Under the pieces are notes generated by a model. The model was not told the origin of the DNA. It searched no databases and worked only from the letters and a program-made list of their open reading frames with translations. Positions 9,011 to 18,173 of a DNA stretch of 64,000 nucleotides are shown one piece after another. Each line of letters opens with the position of its first letter. Within the stretch, counting starts at the first letter, position 1. Source of the DNA: Mucilaginibacter sp. 14171R-50 (GTDB lineage Bacteria > Bacteroidota > Bacteroidia > Sphingobacteriales > Sphingobacteriaceae); the NCBI RefSeq assembly GCF_010093045.1, contig NZ_CP048115.1, positions 2,728,001 to 2,792,000 on the forward strand. The letters run 5' to 3'. Position numbers and translations under genes: made by a program.

Positions 9011-10290
9011 GTTAAGTGCTTGCTTATCACGCTGTCAAACACACGGCATTGGTTTAAGGTCATTTGCTCCGCCGAATATTTTTTGATGGCATTTGTATTG
9101 TAGTGCTGCAACAAAGGCTGATGACCGATCAGGTTTAAAAAAAAACCGTCGATGTCTTCATCGCGGATGTTTTGGTAATCATAAACATTGTGCACTCCGT
9201 ACTCCCGCAATACTGTAATGGCCGGGCTAAACGGGTTAAAAATGGCCAGCAAAGGCTTTTGAGTTAACAGATACGGGTATATTTTTGATGCCGTGTAATG
9301 CGGATCGTCAGAGCCCGGGATAAACAGGCCATCGGCACTTTGCAGGGTAGCGAGGGTGTGATAATAACTTATCCTGTCGGTTATTTCTACTACCTGGCTT
9401 TGTACATCATACTGTTCTGCAAGGGGCATTATGGTTGCCTTGCCTTTACCTGCCGAGGCGTAGCTTGTGCCTATGAAATATAGCCTCAGCTTGCCGTAAA
9501 GCTCAGGATTTTTGCCGACGCCTTGCCGCAAAACCTTAAAAACCGGCGCAATGGCCTCGTGCATATCTGCACCGCCCCGGCCTGCGTAAACTATATTGAT
9601 GCAGCCATCTTGTAAAAGGTTGCTGAATTTATGTTGATGATCCCGGGCGATGTCCAGATCTTTATCGAACGCGCCAAATGTAATGGTTTCGGCAGGCAGG
9701 TACCTGATTGATGGGTAACGTCCTTTAAGGGTGGAGATATAGGCATCCGAAACACTTATCAATCCATCCGCGTGTTTTATCGCCATCGGCTCAAGGTATT
9801 TGTTCAGGCGATACGAAAACCAGTATTTCGGCGGCCTTTGCGCCGCAGGCTTATCCCGGTAATAATCAGAATGCCATGGGTCTTGCATATCAATAACATA
9901 GGGGATGCCAAACCGCTTTTTCCAGTGCGGCCCTAAAATACAAACAGGGAACTGTGTGGTCGAGAAATAGATAAGGTCAAACCGCGATGTTTTAAGCAAC
10001 TGGTCAACTTTTTTGCGGTAAAACCAAAGCGAACGCAAAGCTATACTCCCTAAGCCTAATTTCGACGTCCATTTTTTTTTCAGCGCCTTTACTTTGTGGA
10101 TCTTTATTTCCTGAGGGACACTTTGCAGCAACAGATCATCTTTTGCCATATCCACATATCGCTCATCAACCGTTACCACCTCAGCGTCCCAGCCAAACGC
10201 AGCAAAATAGGGCAGGCTCATGCGCACGCGCTGCATATCCGCGGCGTTTACCGGGGGGAAATAAGGCGAAATAATAAGCACCCGTTTCAA
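9007..10290 (-). CDS. Glycosyltransferase, GT4-like GT-B fold
   Basis: The 427-residue protein begins KRVLIISPYFPPVNAADMQRVR, a common start for GT4-like enzymes with an acceptor-binding N-domain. The segment YVIDMQDPW and the donor domain with NIVYAGRGG support a GT-B transferase. The usual E-x7-E motif is weak (SKIYPYLLTQKPLLAIFN occupies its place), so it belongs to a divergent branch. It is linked to both neighbours by 4-bp overlaps. Confidence 0.8.
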   Translation of the reverse strand: MKRVLIISPYFPPVNAADMQRVRMSLPYFAAFGWDAEVVTVDERYVDMAKDDLLLQSVPQEIKIHKVKALKKKWTSKLGLGSIALRSLWFYRKKVDQLLKTSRFDLIYFSTTQFPVCILGPHWKKRFGIPYVIDMQDPWHSDYYRDKPAAQRPPKYWFSYRLNKYLEPMAIKHADGLISVSDAYISTLKGRYPSIRYLPAETITFGAFDKDLDIARDHQHKFSNLLQDGCINIVYAGRGGADMHEAIAPVFKVLRQGVGKNPELYGKLRLYFIGTSYASAGKGKATIMPLAEQYDVQSQVVEITDRISYYHTLATLQSADGLFIPGSDDPHYTASKIYPYLLTQKPLLAIFNPFSPAITVLREYGVHNVYDYQNIRDEDIDGFFLNLIGHQPLLQHYNTNAIKKYSAEQMTLNQCRVFDSVISKHLT

Positions 10291-11495
10291 GCGGTTATGG
10301 TTTTTTTTATGATCGTTAAAAATTTTTTGCTTTCCGTTTCCCAGTTAAGGTATTCATGGGCAGCCCCTATCGAAGCTTTTTTTGCCTCTTTAAGCGCTTG
10401 CCGGTTTTGTTGATAAAATAAAAGCACATCGGCCAAAGATCGGGGGGCGGTATTTTGATACAGTTTACCAACAGCAGGATAGGTGCTCAATAACGCGGTT
10501 TGGGCAGTAGTATCACTGGCAACCACTGCAAGCCCCGCCTGCATATAGGTAAATATTTTGTTAGTTAGACAAATATCGCGGTTGTATGGCGTGCTGGTTT
10601 CGGTTGCCAGCCCTATGTCAAATTGCGATGCAAAAAAAGGCAGTTCATCCGGGTGAACGGGCGCATGAAAATGCAAATAGCCGGGATCGCGCAATTGCTG
10701 TTTAAACCGGTTATCGCAATAACCTAACAGATGCAGCTCGAAACCGCCATCAAGCATAGATAACGATTCTATAACATTTTCTAAACCACGGCCGGGGCCA
10801 ACCGTTTGCGAAAACCAAAATAGCTTGATCGGGGTGGCATCATTTTTATCATTGCCTGCTGTTAAAGTCATTTTATTGAACACATTTAACAACGTTTGGG
10901 GCTTGGATAAAGGATAAAGCTGCCGGTAAGCAGCGGCGATCTGCGGGCTGCCCGCGGTTAAATAATTTACCTGGGGGATGTACCTATCTTCTACCCAGGT
11001 TTTTAAAATAACATCCGCATCGGTCTCGTCATCGGTAACTTCTTTACGATGAAAATCCTCTGCATCAAACCCGCAGGGCTTTTGATGTTTTTTAGCTGCC
11101 TTTACTGTAGCGGGCAAAGCGCCCAGGTTATGCCCGATATATAGATCGGCGTGGTGCTTTTTGGCCTCGGCCTGCAAAAAATAACTTGCGCGCGCAACGG
11201 CGGCATCGGCAAAGTACCTTAACCTGAATTTTTTTGCCAGCGCGGCGGCCACCCTGAATATAACGCGACTTATAAAATAAGTGACAGCATTTTGGTCGGG
11301 ATGCCCGGCGGCCCTTACGGCTTTCCATTTTTTTGAAGCAAGCAACTGCTCATCTGTTTTGGTAGCCCAGTGGTTCCAGTAAGCATAAATTACCAGCACA
11401 TCATACCCGTGTTGGGTGAGTGTATCAGCTTCTTTAACCAGCCGGGGGTTTAACGAGGGCTGTCCCGATGTTATGATAACTATCTTAGCGGCCAA
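10287..11495 (-). CDS. Glycosyltransferase, GT-B fold (divergent GT4-like)
   Basis: This 402-residue protein has an N-terminal Rossmann start KIVIITSGQPSLNPRLVKEAD, an internal GHNLGALPATVKAAKKH acceptor-domain helix and a donor-domain text IKLFWFSQTVGPGRGLENVIE. The C-terminus keeps TNKIFTYMQAGLAVVAS, equivalent to the donor-binding loop of GT4 enzymes, although the second catalytic Glu is not obvious. The start overlaps the upstream gene by 11 bp. The reaction is unknown beyond glycosyl transfer. Confidence 0.77.
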   Translation of the reverse strand: MAAKIVIITSGQPSLNPRLVKEADTLTQHGYDVLVIYAYWNHWATKTDEQLLASKKWKAVRAAGHPDQNAVTYFISRVIFRVAAALAKKFRLRYFADAAVARASYFLQAEAKKHHADLYIGHNLGALPATVKAAKKHQKPCGFDAEDFHRKEVTDDETDADVILKTWVEDRYIPQVNYLTAGSPQIAAAYRQLYPLSKPQTLLNVFNKMTLTAGNDKNDATPIKLFWFSQTVGPGRGLENVIESLSMLDGGFELHLLGYCDNRFKQQLRDPGYLHFHAPVHPDELPFFASQFDIGLATETSTPYNRDICLTNKIFTYMQAGLAVVASDTTAQTALLSTYPAVGKLYQNTAPRSLADVLLFYQQNRQALKEAKKASIGAAHEYLNWETESKKFLTIIKKTITA

Positions 11496-12519
11496 TATTA
11501 TTTGCAGTTAATTCAAGATAAGTTTTGGCTATCCTGCCGATATTGAACTTATCCCTGGCGTGTTCACGGCATGCCGTGCGATTTATTGTGCTGAGTTTAC
11601 CAACAGCTTCGATCATTTGATTTTTGGTAGTTCCCACATTACCGGTAACCTCCTCGTCTACAACCTCGGGCACGGCGCCGCGATCGAATCCGATAACGGG
11701 CGTACCGCAGGCCATTGCTTCTATCATTACAATACCAAATGGCTCGTCCCACTCAATGGGGAATAAAAGCGCCTTCGCTTTTCCCAGGTAATTGTCTTTT
11801 TGCCGGTCATTTAGTTCGCCAAGGTATATTATCTGTATATTATCTATCTGCGGTTCAATTATTTCTTTGTAATAGGCATAATTATCAGCGGTAGCTGGGA
11901 TGTTGCCACCTATCCATAGTTTTGACGACGTGGCCTTAGCAACCTCGATAGCGGTATGCAGGCCTTTAATTTTGTCCAGCCGCCCCAAAAACATAAGGGG
12001 GGCGTGTTCATCAAATTCTTCGGTTAATTTGTATTCCGAAAAATTGACGGCGTTATAAACGGTGGCCCATTTACCGCTTACGTTACCTGTTGATACGCAA
12101 TAGTTGCTGCACCCGGTGAACACTAAATTTTTGGCCGGCAGCGAAGTTATCAGTTTTATCCCCTTCACCGATACCTCGCGCTGGTACGACATGATCTTAT
12201 GTGCCGGTTTGTTAATTACCGGCAAAAGATATATCAGCCGGCCAAAATTGTGGATAAGATCGAATTTTTGGTGGTTGCGCCACAAAAACTTCCAAACAAA
12301 TAAAATTTCCTTATAGCCGGCAACTTTAGAGCGTTTTGTATTATCGGCCCCAAAAGTAATTGTAGTGCCGCTGCAATGCGAGCCTGTTCCGGCAAGTAGG
12401 GTAACCTGGTGCCCCTGTTTATGATACTCTTCGGCCAACAGGTAAACAATACGCTCGATCCCTCCATATAAAAGCGGGGGCACAGGTATTCCGGGATTCA
12501 TGATCAGCAATATCCTCAT
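11485..12519 (-). CDS. Glycosyltransferase family 4
   Basis: The 344-residue product shows the GT4 pattern with the N-terminal glycine-rich PPLLYGGIERIVYLLAEE, the middle MFLGRLDKIKGLHTAIE segment and the donor-binding EWDEPFGIVMIEAMACGTPVI, which holds both conserved glutamates. It is relatively short for GT4 but appears complete. It is coupled to the upstream gene by a 4-bp overlap. Confidence 0.9.
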   Translation of the reverse strand: MRILLIMNPGIPVPPLLYGGIERIVYLLAEEYHKQGHQVTLLAGTGSHCSGTTITFGADNTKRSKVAGYKEILFVWKFLWRNHQKFDLIHNFGRLIYLLPVINKPAHKIMSYQREVSVKGIKLITSLPAKNLVFTGCSNYCVSTGNVSGKWATVYNAVNFSEYKLTEEFDEHAPLMFLGRLDKIKGLHTAIEVAKATSSKLWIGGNIPATADNYAYYKEIIEPQIDNIQIIYLGELNDRQKDNYLGKAKALLFPIEWDEPFGIVMIEAMACGTPVIGFDRGAVPEVVDEEVTGNVGTTKNQMIEAVGKLSTINRTACREHARDKFNIGRIAKTYLELTANNIGR

Positions 12520-13496
12520 TTCAGTTCGGCGGCCACAGTGTTATAAATGTCCAAATACTTCCGTGCACATCGCTCAAGCGTTAAATTTTCCAGAATATAA
12601 TCCCGTGGTTTAAAGTTTGATAGGCTGCCGAGAAAAATGCCCAGCTTTTCCTCAATATCGGCTGCGGAGGTGAATTTTACACCGCATCGTTCGTCCCAAT
12701 AAGGTACGGAACTTACGGGCGCAAATTTTACCTTATGCGGATAGTAATAAGGGTCCAGCCAGTAACCGGCCCGGTCCCAGGCTAATATCGGGGTGTTGGT
12801 GGCCAGTATTTGCTGATAGCCCAGTCCCTGGGTTTCGCTCTCTGACATAAATATAACTGCTTTGCAATTGTTCAGGCCCTGAAGAAGCTGTTGCTGCGTA
12901 TAACCGCCGTAGCGGATAATGGTAAAGCTTAAATTATTTTTACGGAGCAGGGCTAATGTTGGCTCAAGAATGGCGGTATTATGCCGCCCATGAGTTTTAT
13001 CGTAAATTAAAAAGTCGGTTCGTTTTTCGCCGGAAGAGGGCTTCCATAATTCGGTGTCTATTCCTGCCGGCCAGGCCAATACCTTTTGTTGATAGTACGG
13101 CTCAAACATTTTCCGCATCCACTCACCCGGTACCAGCACGTACCTGACGTTTGGATATCGCCCAAACAGATCGGGGCACTCTATGGGGTGCGAGTAAATA
13201 CCGGCGCCGAATATGATGGGGTTAAGCCACTTTTTTTCGAATAATATATGCGGCTTCCCAATAATACAGGCAATCTCTTCGGGGTGCTTTTTAATGTACC
13301 CATAATCGTTAAAACGGTAGGGGATACCCAGGCGTTTAAGCCCTTCCATCAGGTTTATGGCAACCATCGCTACCCCGCCGGGGCGTTGCTTACCGCGTAT
13401 AAGCCTGCGAATGGCCCTGCGTGGGTAACGGTCAAACGGTACCCAGCGGTCCGGGTCTGGTTCTTCATAAAAAATATTCAGGGGCTTTGTTTCCAT
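12516..13496 (-). CDS. Putative GT-B glycosyltransferase of an exopolysaccharide locus
   Basis: The 326-residue protein has a glycosyltransferase-like layout: an acceptor half with RPGGVAMVAINLMEGLKRLG, a central VPGEWMRKMFEPYYQQKVLAWPAGID segment and a donor-side SESETQGLGYQQILATNTPILAW. The last segment matches the spacing of the GT4 donor loop, with Gln where a Glu is usual. I do not recognise a named subfamily. It overlaps the upstream GT2 gene by 19 bp and the downstream gene by 4 bp. Confidence 0.72.
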   Translation of the reverse strand: METKPLNIFYEEPDPDRWVPFDRYPRRAIRRLIRGKQRPGGVAMVAINLMEGLKRLGIPYRFNDYGYIKKHPEEIACIIGKPHILFEKKWLNPIIFGAGIYSHPIECPDLFGRYPNVRYVLVPGEWMRKMFEPYYQQKVLAWPAGIDTELWKPSSGEKRTDFLIYDKTHGRHNTAILEPTLALLRKNNLSFTIIRYGGYTQQQLLQGLNNCKAVIFMSESETQGLGYQQILATNTPILAWDRAGYWLDPYYYPHKVKFAPVSSVPYWDERCGVKFTSAADIEEKLGIFLGSLSNFKPRDYILENLTLERCARKYLDIYNTVAAELK

Positions 13497-14422
13497 CCGT
13501 ATTTTATGATGCGCCTAACGCGCAAAAGCCCTTCGGTGATGTTGAACCCAAGTTTGCTGTACATCATTCCGAGAAGGCCGCGCTCAGGAATGTTAAATTC
13601 AGGATCAAGCTCATACAACCATTTTATCACACGGTTAGCCGCAGCTATATCGTATTTAGCTATCCAGTGTGCCAAAGGCCATAGCACTGTGCACGCTGCT
13701 TTCTTATACTCCGGTTTTAATTGGCCTTTGCTATCCAGTTCCGCTAATATTTTTTGATAGATACCTAAATGCTGCGCGTTTACTGCCTGCATGCGCGTGT
13801 GGTTATAATTACCCTGCATTTGTTGTTGATGTTGTACCCAATAGCCCGCGCATCCTTCCAAAACAGCCATTTCAGGCTTCAGTAAAGCAACTTCCAATAA
13901 AAACATCCGGTCTTCACGATAGGCAAAATCGGGCCGGCGCGGCACTTTTTCGACCAGGCTGCGATGAAATAACATTCCTAAGAAATGGCTGCCGTAGCCG
14001 TTTCCTAATTGTATCTCTAAGAAATCTTCCCAATCAGTAATTTCGGGTGCCTGGGTAATCGCTTTTAACGATTCATCGTAGTAATCAACCCGCGAACAAA
14101 TTAACTGGGCCTTTGTGGTTACCGCTTTATTAAACTGCCTGTCAATTGTATCCGCGCAAAGAAAGTCATCGCTGTCTAAAAAACGTATATACTCGCCTTT
14201 CGCAACCCGGAAACCATTATTTATTGCCCTGGTTTGCCCCTGGTTTTCCTGCCTTATGGCCACTATATCTGTTTGATCTTTTAACCATTCCCAGGTACCA
14301 TCGGTACTGCCGTCGTCTACCACAATGATTTCTGTTTGGCATTTTGTATGCCGGCAACTGTTAATAGCGCGCGGCAGGCACCATAGCCTGTTATATGCGG
14401 GTATAATTACGCTTACGTCCAT
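13478..14422 (-). CDS. Glycosyltransferase family 2
   Basis: This 314-residue GT-A enzyme carries VSVIIPAYNR at the N-terminus, VVDDGSTDGTW as the first nucleotide-sugar motif and FLDSDD as the DxD metal site near residue 82. The C-terminal 110 residues are helical and may bind acceptor. The stop of the preceding gene and this ATG share one base, consistent with tight translational coupling. Confidence 0.92.
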   Translation of the reverse strand: MDVSVIIPAYNRLWCLPRAINSCRHTKCQTEIIVVDDGSTDGTWEWLKDQTDIVAIRQENQGQTRAINNGFRVAKGEYIRFLDSDDFLCADTIDRQFNKAVTTKAQLICSRVDYYDESLKAITQAPEITDWEDFLEIQLGNGYGSHFLGMLFHRSLVEKVPRRPDFAYREDRMFLLEVALLKPEMAVLEGCAGYWVQHQQQMQGNYNHTRMQAVNAQHLGIYQKILAELDSKGQLKPEYKKAACTVLWPLAHWIAKYDIAAANRVIKWLYELDPEFNIPERGLLGMMYSKLGFNITEGLLRVRRIIKYGWKQSP

Positions 14423-15390
14423 TAAACTATCCTATCCGAGGGTTTAACCCCGCGGGTGCCAAACAGTGCCCTGTAAACCGGTCTGAATAGATCTTTAATA
14501 CTATTTTTTAATTGAGCAGGATATTGGATGCCTATTAATGCAACCATCTCCGATATAAGGTTTAGCTTATTTAACGACGCTTTAGCCAAACGGTAAGCTT
14601 CCCGTTTATAAGGATAATGCTGGGTATAATATCCCAGAAAATGCACAATTGCCGGCGAAACTTTTTCAAACGGATACCAGCTTTGGTGCAACGGGTTTGG
14701 CAGTTGCGGATTTACAAGCTCGCGGCTTCCGCTAATCACATCTATCTGGTATCCGCCGGGGCAGGCCTGCGGGTCGCTCATGATCGTTCCATCGTCGGTT
14801 AGGGGCATTTGTCCGTGCAGTTGCATGGCAAGGGCCATAATAACCTCGTCATTAGGGCTGTTTCGTAATCTTACAAAGCCAATCTCGTCATACGCCTTCT
14901 CCAATTTGCGGGCTTCGGTGTAAACTGTCGTTGCTTTGTCGCCTTTTTCGATATAGTATAAGCCGCCGTTAAACTTCGGTATATGCGGTACGTTAAACTG
15001 CCTGCAAATGTCCTCTATATCGCCAAACCACTCTCCATGTGATATGTATGAACCTGCTACAGATACCGCACGCCCTTCAAAACGACTGAACAATGGCGTC
15101 AACTCCTCAAATATGAGGCAGTCGCTGTCTACAAATAGGGTTTGGCCTTCGGGCGCTAACTTGTCCAGATGCAGCTTTGCCGAAAAGGCCGGCCCCAGTT
15201 CGCCGGGAGTTACCTGTATCCGGTTGATCTTGTTTTTTACGTCTCCCGGAATTAAATCGGGCAGGTCTGTAACAAGGTGAAATTTTATATCAGACGCCGG
15301 GTGCCAGTGTAAAAACGAGCGCGCGAGATTTACAGCCATATCTACAAAAAGGGGCTTACCGGTGGCTATGGTTAAAACGTTTTTATTCAC
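14422..15390 (-). CDS. GT8-like nucleotide-diphospho-sugar transferase
   Basis: The 322-residue protein has a GT-A/GT8-type fold: N-terminal NVLTIATGKPLFVDMAVNLARS, a DSD metal site in LFVDSDCLIF and the FNGGLYYIEKG motif that in GT8 enzymes lines the donor pocket. A SPNDEVIMALAM segment matches the helix after that pocket. Its role is probably to add one sugar to the glycan. It directly abuts the upstream gene. Confidence 0.75.
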   Translation of the reverse strand: MNKNVLTIATGKPLFVDMAVNLARSFLHWHPASDIKFHLVTDLPDLIPGDVKNKINRIQVTPGELGPAFSAKLHLDKLAPEGQTLFVDSDCLIFEELTPLFSRFEGRAVSVAGSYISHGEWFGDIEDICRQFNVPHIPKFNGGLYYIEKGDKATTVYTEARKLEKAYDEIGFVRLRNSPNDEVIMALAMQLHGQMPLTDDGTIMSDPQACPGGYQIDVISGSRELVNPQLPNPLHQSWYPFEKVSPAIVHFLGYYTQHYPYKREAYRLAKASLNKLNLISEMVALIGIQYPAQLKNSIKDLFRPVYRALFGTRGVKPSDRIV

Positions 15391-16194
15391 TTACAAGCTT
15401 GCATCTATCTTATATAACGCTTTTACCTGGTCACGATAGGCTTGTTTTGCCGGATGATCAAAACTGATCTCACCGACGTAAAAGCCGGAGCTGTTATGCG
15501 GTATGATCACCGGCTCTTCCTGATCGAACCTTTTGTATACATCGTGCACTAAAATATCAGGGAAGTGCTTGTGATATATTTTTTTCAAAAACTCCTGATC
15601 TATCGCGTACCTGTTGCTTTTTGTAAAGCGTAGCATTTTGCTTTTGAAGTTTTGACTGATGTTTTTTGTTTCTAACGCCCACATACCGGCCATTATCAAT
15701 TCCGTGTGAAAAGGATGGTCCCTGATGATATGCATTTTTTTCCCGGACGAGATCCAGTCGCCGGTCATTTGCTTTTCCCGGTCCGAGGCTACTGAATCTA
15801 TATCCCTGATCAGCGCTCGTGATACATTCGGATCATCTAATACCAAAAAGCGCCAAAAGGTATGCCGGAAATCAAAACCACCGCTTTGCATCACAAACAG
15901 CTCGCAGTTGTACCGCTTTATTTTTTCGAGGATATCCGCAGGAATGTCATACGCCGCATAAACCCGCAGCACCCAATTGTCGAAGTGCTGTATATAACTC
16001 GCTAAACAGGCATCTACATTATTCAGGTAGTTAGCATTGCTGCCAAATAAGCAGAAGGAGATAACGTTTTTCGGATGATCTTGATACCCGTAAACACTAT
16101 CTATTTTAAATAAAGTAAAGTTGGACACCAGGCTCGAAAAGAAGTTATTAACCCTTCGTGTAACTGCCTTAGCGTATCGTTTAATGGTGAACAT
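15391..16194 (-). CDS. Putative GT-A-type glycosyltransferase
   Basis: This 267-residue protein has no family I can name with confidence. It shows ISFCLFGSNANYLNNVDACLASY, a start seen in polysaccharide-locus transferases, and a RDIDSVASDRE segment in which DID could be a DxD-type metal site. The following MHIIRDHPFHTELIMAGMWA text recurs in uncharacterised glycosyltransferase-like proteins. Position between two GT genes with a 3-bp gap supports a transfer role, but this remains an inference. Confidence 0.6.
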   Translation of the reverse strand: MFTIKRYAKAVTRRVNNFFSSLVSNFTLFKIDSVYGYQDHPKNVISFCLFGSNANYLNNVDACLASYIQHFDNWVLRVYAAYDIPADILEKIKRYNCELFVMQSGGFDFRHTFWRFLVLDDPNVSRALIRDIDSVASDREKQMTGDWISSGKKMHIIRDHPFHTELIMAGMWALETKNISQNFKSKMLRFTKSNRYAIDQEFLKKIYHKHFPDILVHDVYKRFDQEEPVIIPHNSSGFYVGEISFDHPAKQAYRDQVKALYKIDASL

Positions 16195-16197
16195 TGC

Positions 16198-17223
16198 TTA
16201 GCCGCGGTGCCTGATGTAACTTATAAGCTTGGCAAAGCGCCAGCCTAACACTTTGCTCAGTAACATGCTGAATTTTCCTGAAACATATTTTGGGCCCGTG
16301 TAGCCAAATTTCTTTGCCCGTTTGATGGCTTTATTTGAGATGGCCATGTGCGCAGGGTAACTGGCCACGCCCAATTCCCAATAATGTCTTGCAAAAATCC
16401 TGTCCAGCAGTTCGTTATCGAAGCGTGCTTTTAAATAGCTATACTTCAGGTCGATAGCTAAAAATGTATTTTCAAAAGCCTCCGCAGTTTTTTGCGCAGA
16501 TAATGAGGTGCCTTTGATATATTTACGATAGTAATTTATACCCGCAGGGCTGTACTTTACGCCCTGCGAAGCTAAAATAACCCTGCAAAAAAATTCACCG
16601 TCATCGTCGGGGCATTTAAATTCGTTCCAGTAACCGGCTTTTTTGATAAGGGCAGCAGCCGTTAACCAGGCATTTGGCTGAATCATCCCGCCGTAGCCGG
16701 GCATTACTTCGGGGCCCGTATAAAGCTTCAATAAAAAGTCGACAGGGTCATCCCAATTGGCATTATACCACTCCCTGGTTGGATGTGAACGGTAAGGGTC
16801 TGTACCATCCATAAAATGAACGGTATTGCAAACTGCTATAAATTCATCGCTACTGTTCATTAAGGCTACCTGCGCAGCAATCTTATCGCTGCTTAAAAGG
16901 TCGTCGGCGTCCAGAAACTGGATGTATTTTCCGCCCGCCTGTTTAAGGCCAAAGTTACGCGCCGCGCTTGCCCCCTTGTTGGCTTGCTGATAAATTTTGA
17001 TACGGGTATCCGTAAATGTTTTTGCAATGCCCACACTGCTATCTGTAGAACCGTCATCCACAATAATTACCTCGATATTTTGCCACGATTGGTTTAATGC
17101 CGATTGAATGGTGTCCGCAATGTGCCTTTCGGCATTATAAACCGGGGTAATTATCGATACTAATGGTGCTGCGGCCTTATTTAACGGGTCTTTTAAGTTC
17201 ACCTTACAGTCGCCGGTTTCCAA
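16198..17223 (-). CDS. Glycosyltransferase family 2
   Basis: The 341-residue GT-A enzyme has PLVSIITPVYNAERH, VIIVDDGSTDSS and the DxD site FLDADD near residue 107. A CPDDDGEFFCRVI segment corresponds to the acceptor-side ED motif. Two starts are possible: ATG at 17223 (25-bp overlap with the upstream gene) or GTG at 17202, which would give a 4-bp GTGA overlap like many others in this operon. I give the longer form. Confidence 0.9.
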   Translation of the reverse strand: METGDCKVNLKDPLNKAAAPLVSIITPVYNAERHIADTIQSALNQSWQNIEVIIVDDGSTDSSVGIAKTFTDTRIKIYQQANKGASAARNFGLKQAGGKYIQFLDADDLLSSDKIAAQVALMNSSDEFIAVCNTVHFMDGTDPYRSHPTREWYNANWDDPVDFLLKLYTGPEVMPGYGGMIQPNAWLTAAALIKKAGYWNEFKCPDDDGEFFCRVILASQGVKYSPAGINYYRKYIKGTSLSAQKTAEAFENTFLAIDLKYSYLKARFDNELLDRIFARHYWELGVASYPAHMAISNKAIKRAKKFGYTGPKYVSGKFSMLLSKVLGWRFAKLISYIRHRG

Positions 17224-18173
17224 AGGCTTTTATAAAGCATCTGTATGTAGCGGTTAAAATAGTATATGACCGAGCGGGCTGCCGGCGGCTTACCATGTAG
17301 CTTCTCTATGTTCATATCGTCTTCACGCCATTTGTCTTTCCACTTTGCATCGCCCGACTTTGAATCGCCATAAAGCCGCACAGTACCAATAGGGTAACGT
17401 ACATGCTTTTTGCTCTGCCCTTTTACCAGCCTTATCCATAACTCTCCATCAACATTGCAGTTCATAGCTTCCCAAATGGGTTTATTTGCAGATGCCTTCC
17501 AAAACGCGGAATGGGAGGCAATGAGGCCGCCAAATCTTAAAAATGCATCTTTCACCATATAAGCCTTCCAGTAACGCTGAACCACGCTGTTTTTATTCAC
17601 CTGCAGCGCATCGCCATAATAGAACGACCTGCCCGAACGTATGATAGCTGTCGCTAATACAAACAGGCCCTTAAAGTTGTAAAAATCATCGCTGTTTAAC
17701 CATCCGTAATAATCGCCGCCGGCAATGCTAAAACCCATGTTTATGGCTTGCCCCTGGCCGCCATCGGGATGGCTTTGCCAATGACTTATCCACGGCGAAT
17801 AAGTTTCTAATATGGCCTTGGTATCATCGTTACTGCCGCCATCCATTACTATAAGTTCAAGGTTGGGATAGTTTTGCAGCAGCACAGAGCGTATGGCTTC
17901 CTCGATATATATACCCTGATTATACGATGGGATGACGATGGTGAGCTTCGGCCAGCGTACCTGGGTACTATATATGCCGCTATCTACCTCGGTTTGCCAG
18001 GGCCAGCCCGTTTTATCGTCTATCCGCGGTAATACGGCCAGCAGTCCTTCGTGCGGATTGGGTACCGTGGCCAAGGGCAGTTTTACGCCTTTAGCCACCA
18101 ACCTTTCGCGGTGGGCCGGTAGTACCGCTGCCAGCTCTTTTTCTATTTTTAACTTGTAATGGCTATCCTGCAT
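17199..18173 (-). CDS. Glycosyltransferase family 2
   Basis: The 324-residue protein has a GT2 core that begins unusually late, near residue 74 (KLTIVIPSYNQG), with VMDGGSNDDT and the DxD-type WLNSDD. The ~70-residue N-terminal extension is charged and contains no recognisable domain. The INMGFSIAGGDYYGWLNSDD text is typical of GT2 enzymes acting in exopolysaccharide assembly. It overlaps the upstream GT61 gene by 11 bp. Confidence 0.9.
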   Translation of the reverse strand: MQDSHYKLKIEKELAAVLPAHRERLVAKGVKLPLATVPNPHEGLLAVLPRIDDKTGWPWQTEVDSGIYSTQVRWPKLTIVIPSYNQGIYIEEAIRSVLLQNYPNLELIVMDGGSNDDTKAILETYSPWISHWQSHPDGGQGQAINMGFSIAGGDYYGWLNSDDFYNFKGLFVLATAIIRSGRSFYYGDALQVNKNSVVQRYWKAYMVKDAFLRFGGLIASHSAFWKASANKPIWEAMNCNVDGELWIRLVKGQSKKHVRYPIGTVRLYGDSKSGDAKWKDKWREDDMNIEKLHGKPPAARSVIYYFNRYIQMLYKSLWKPATVR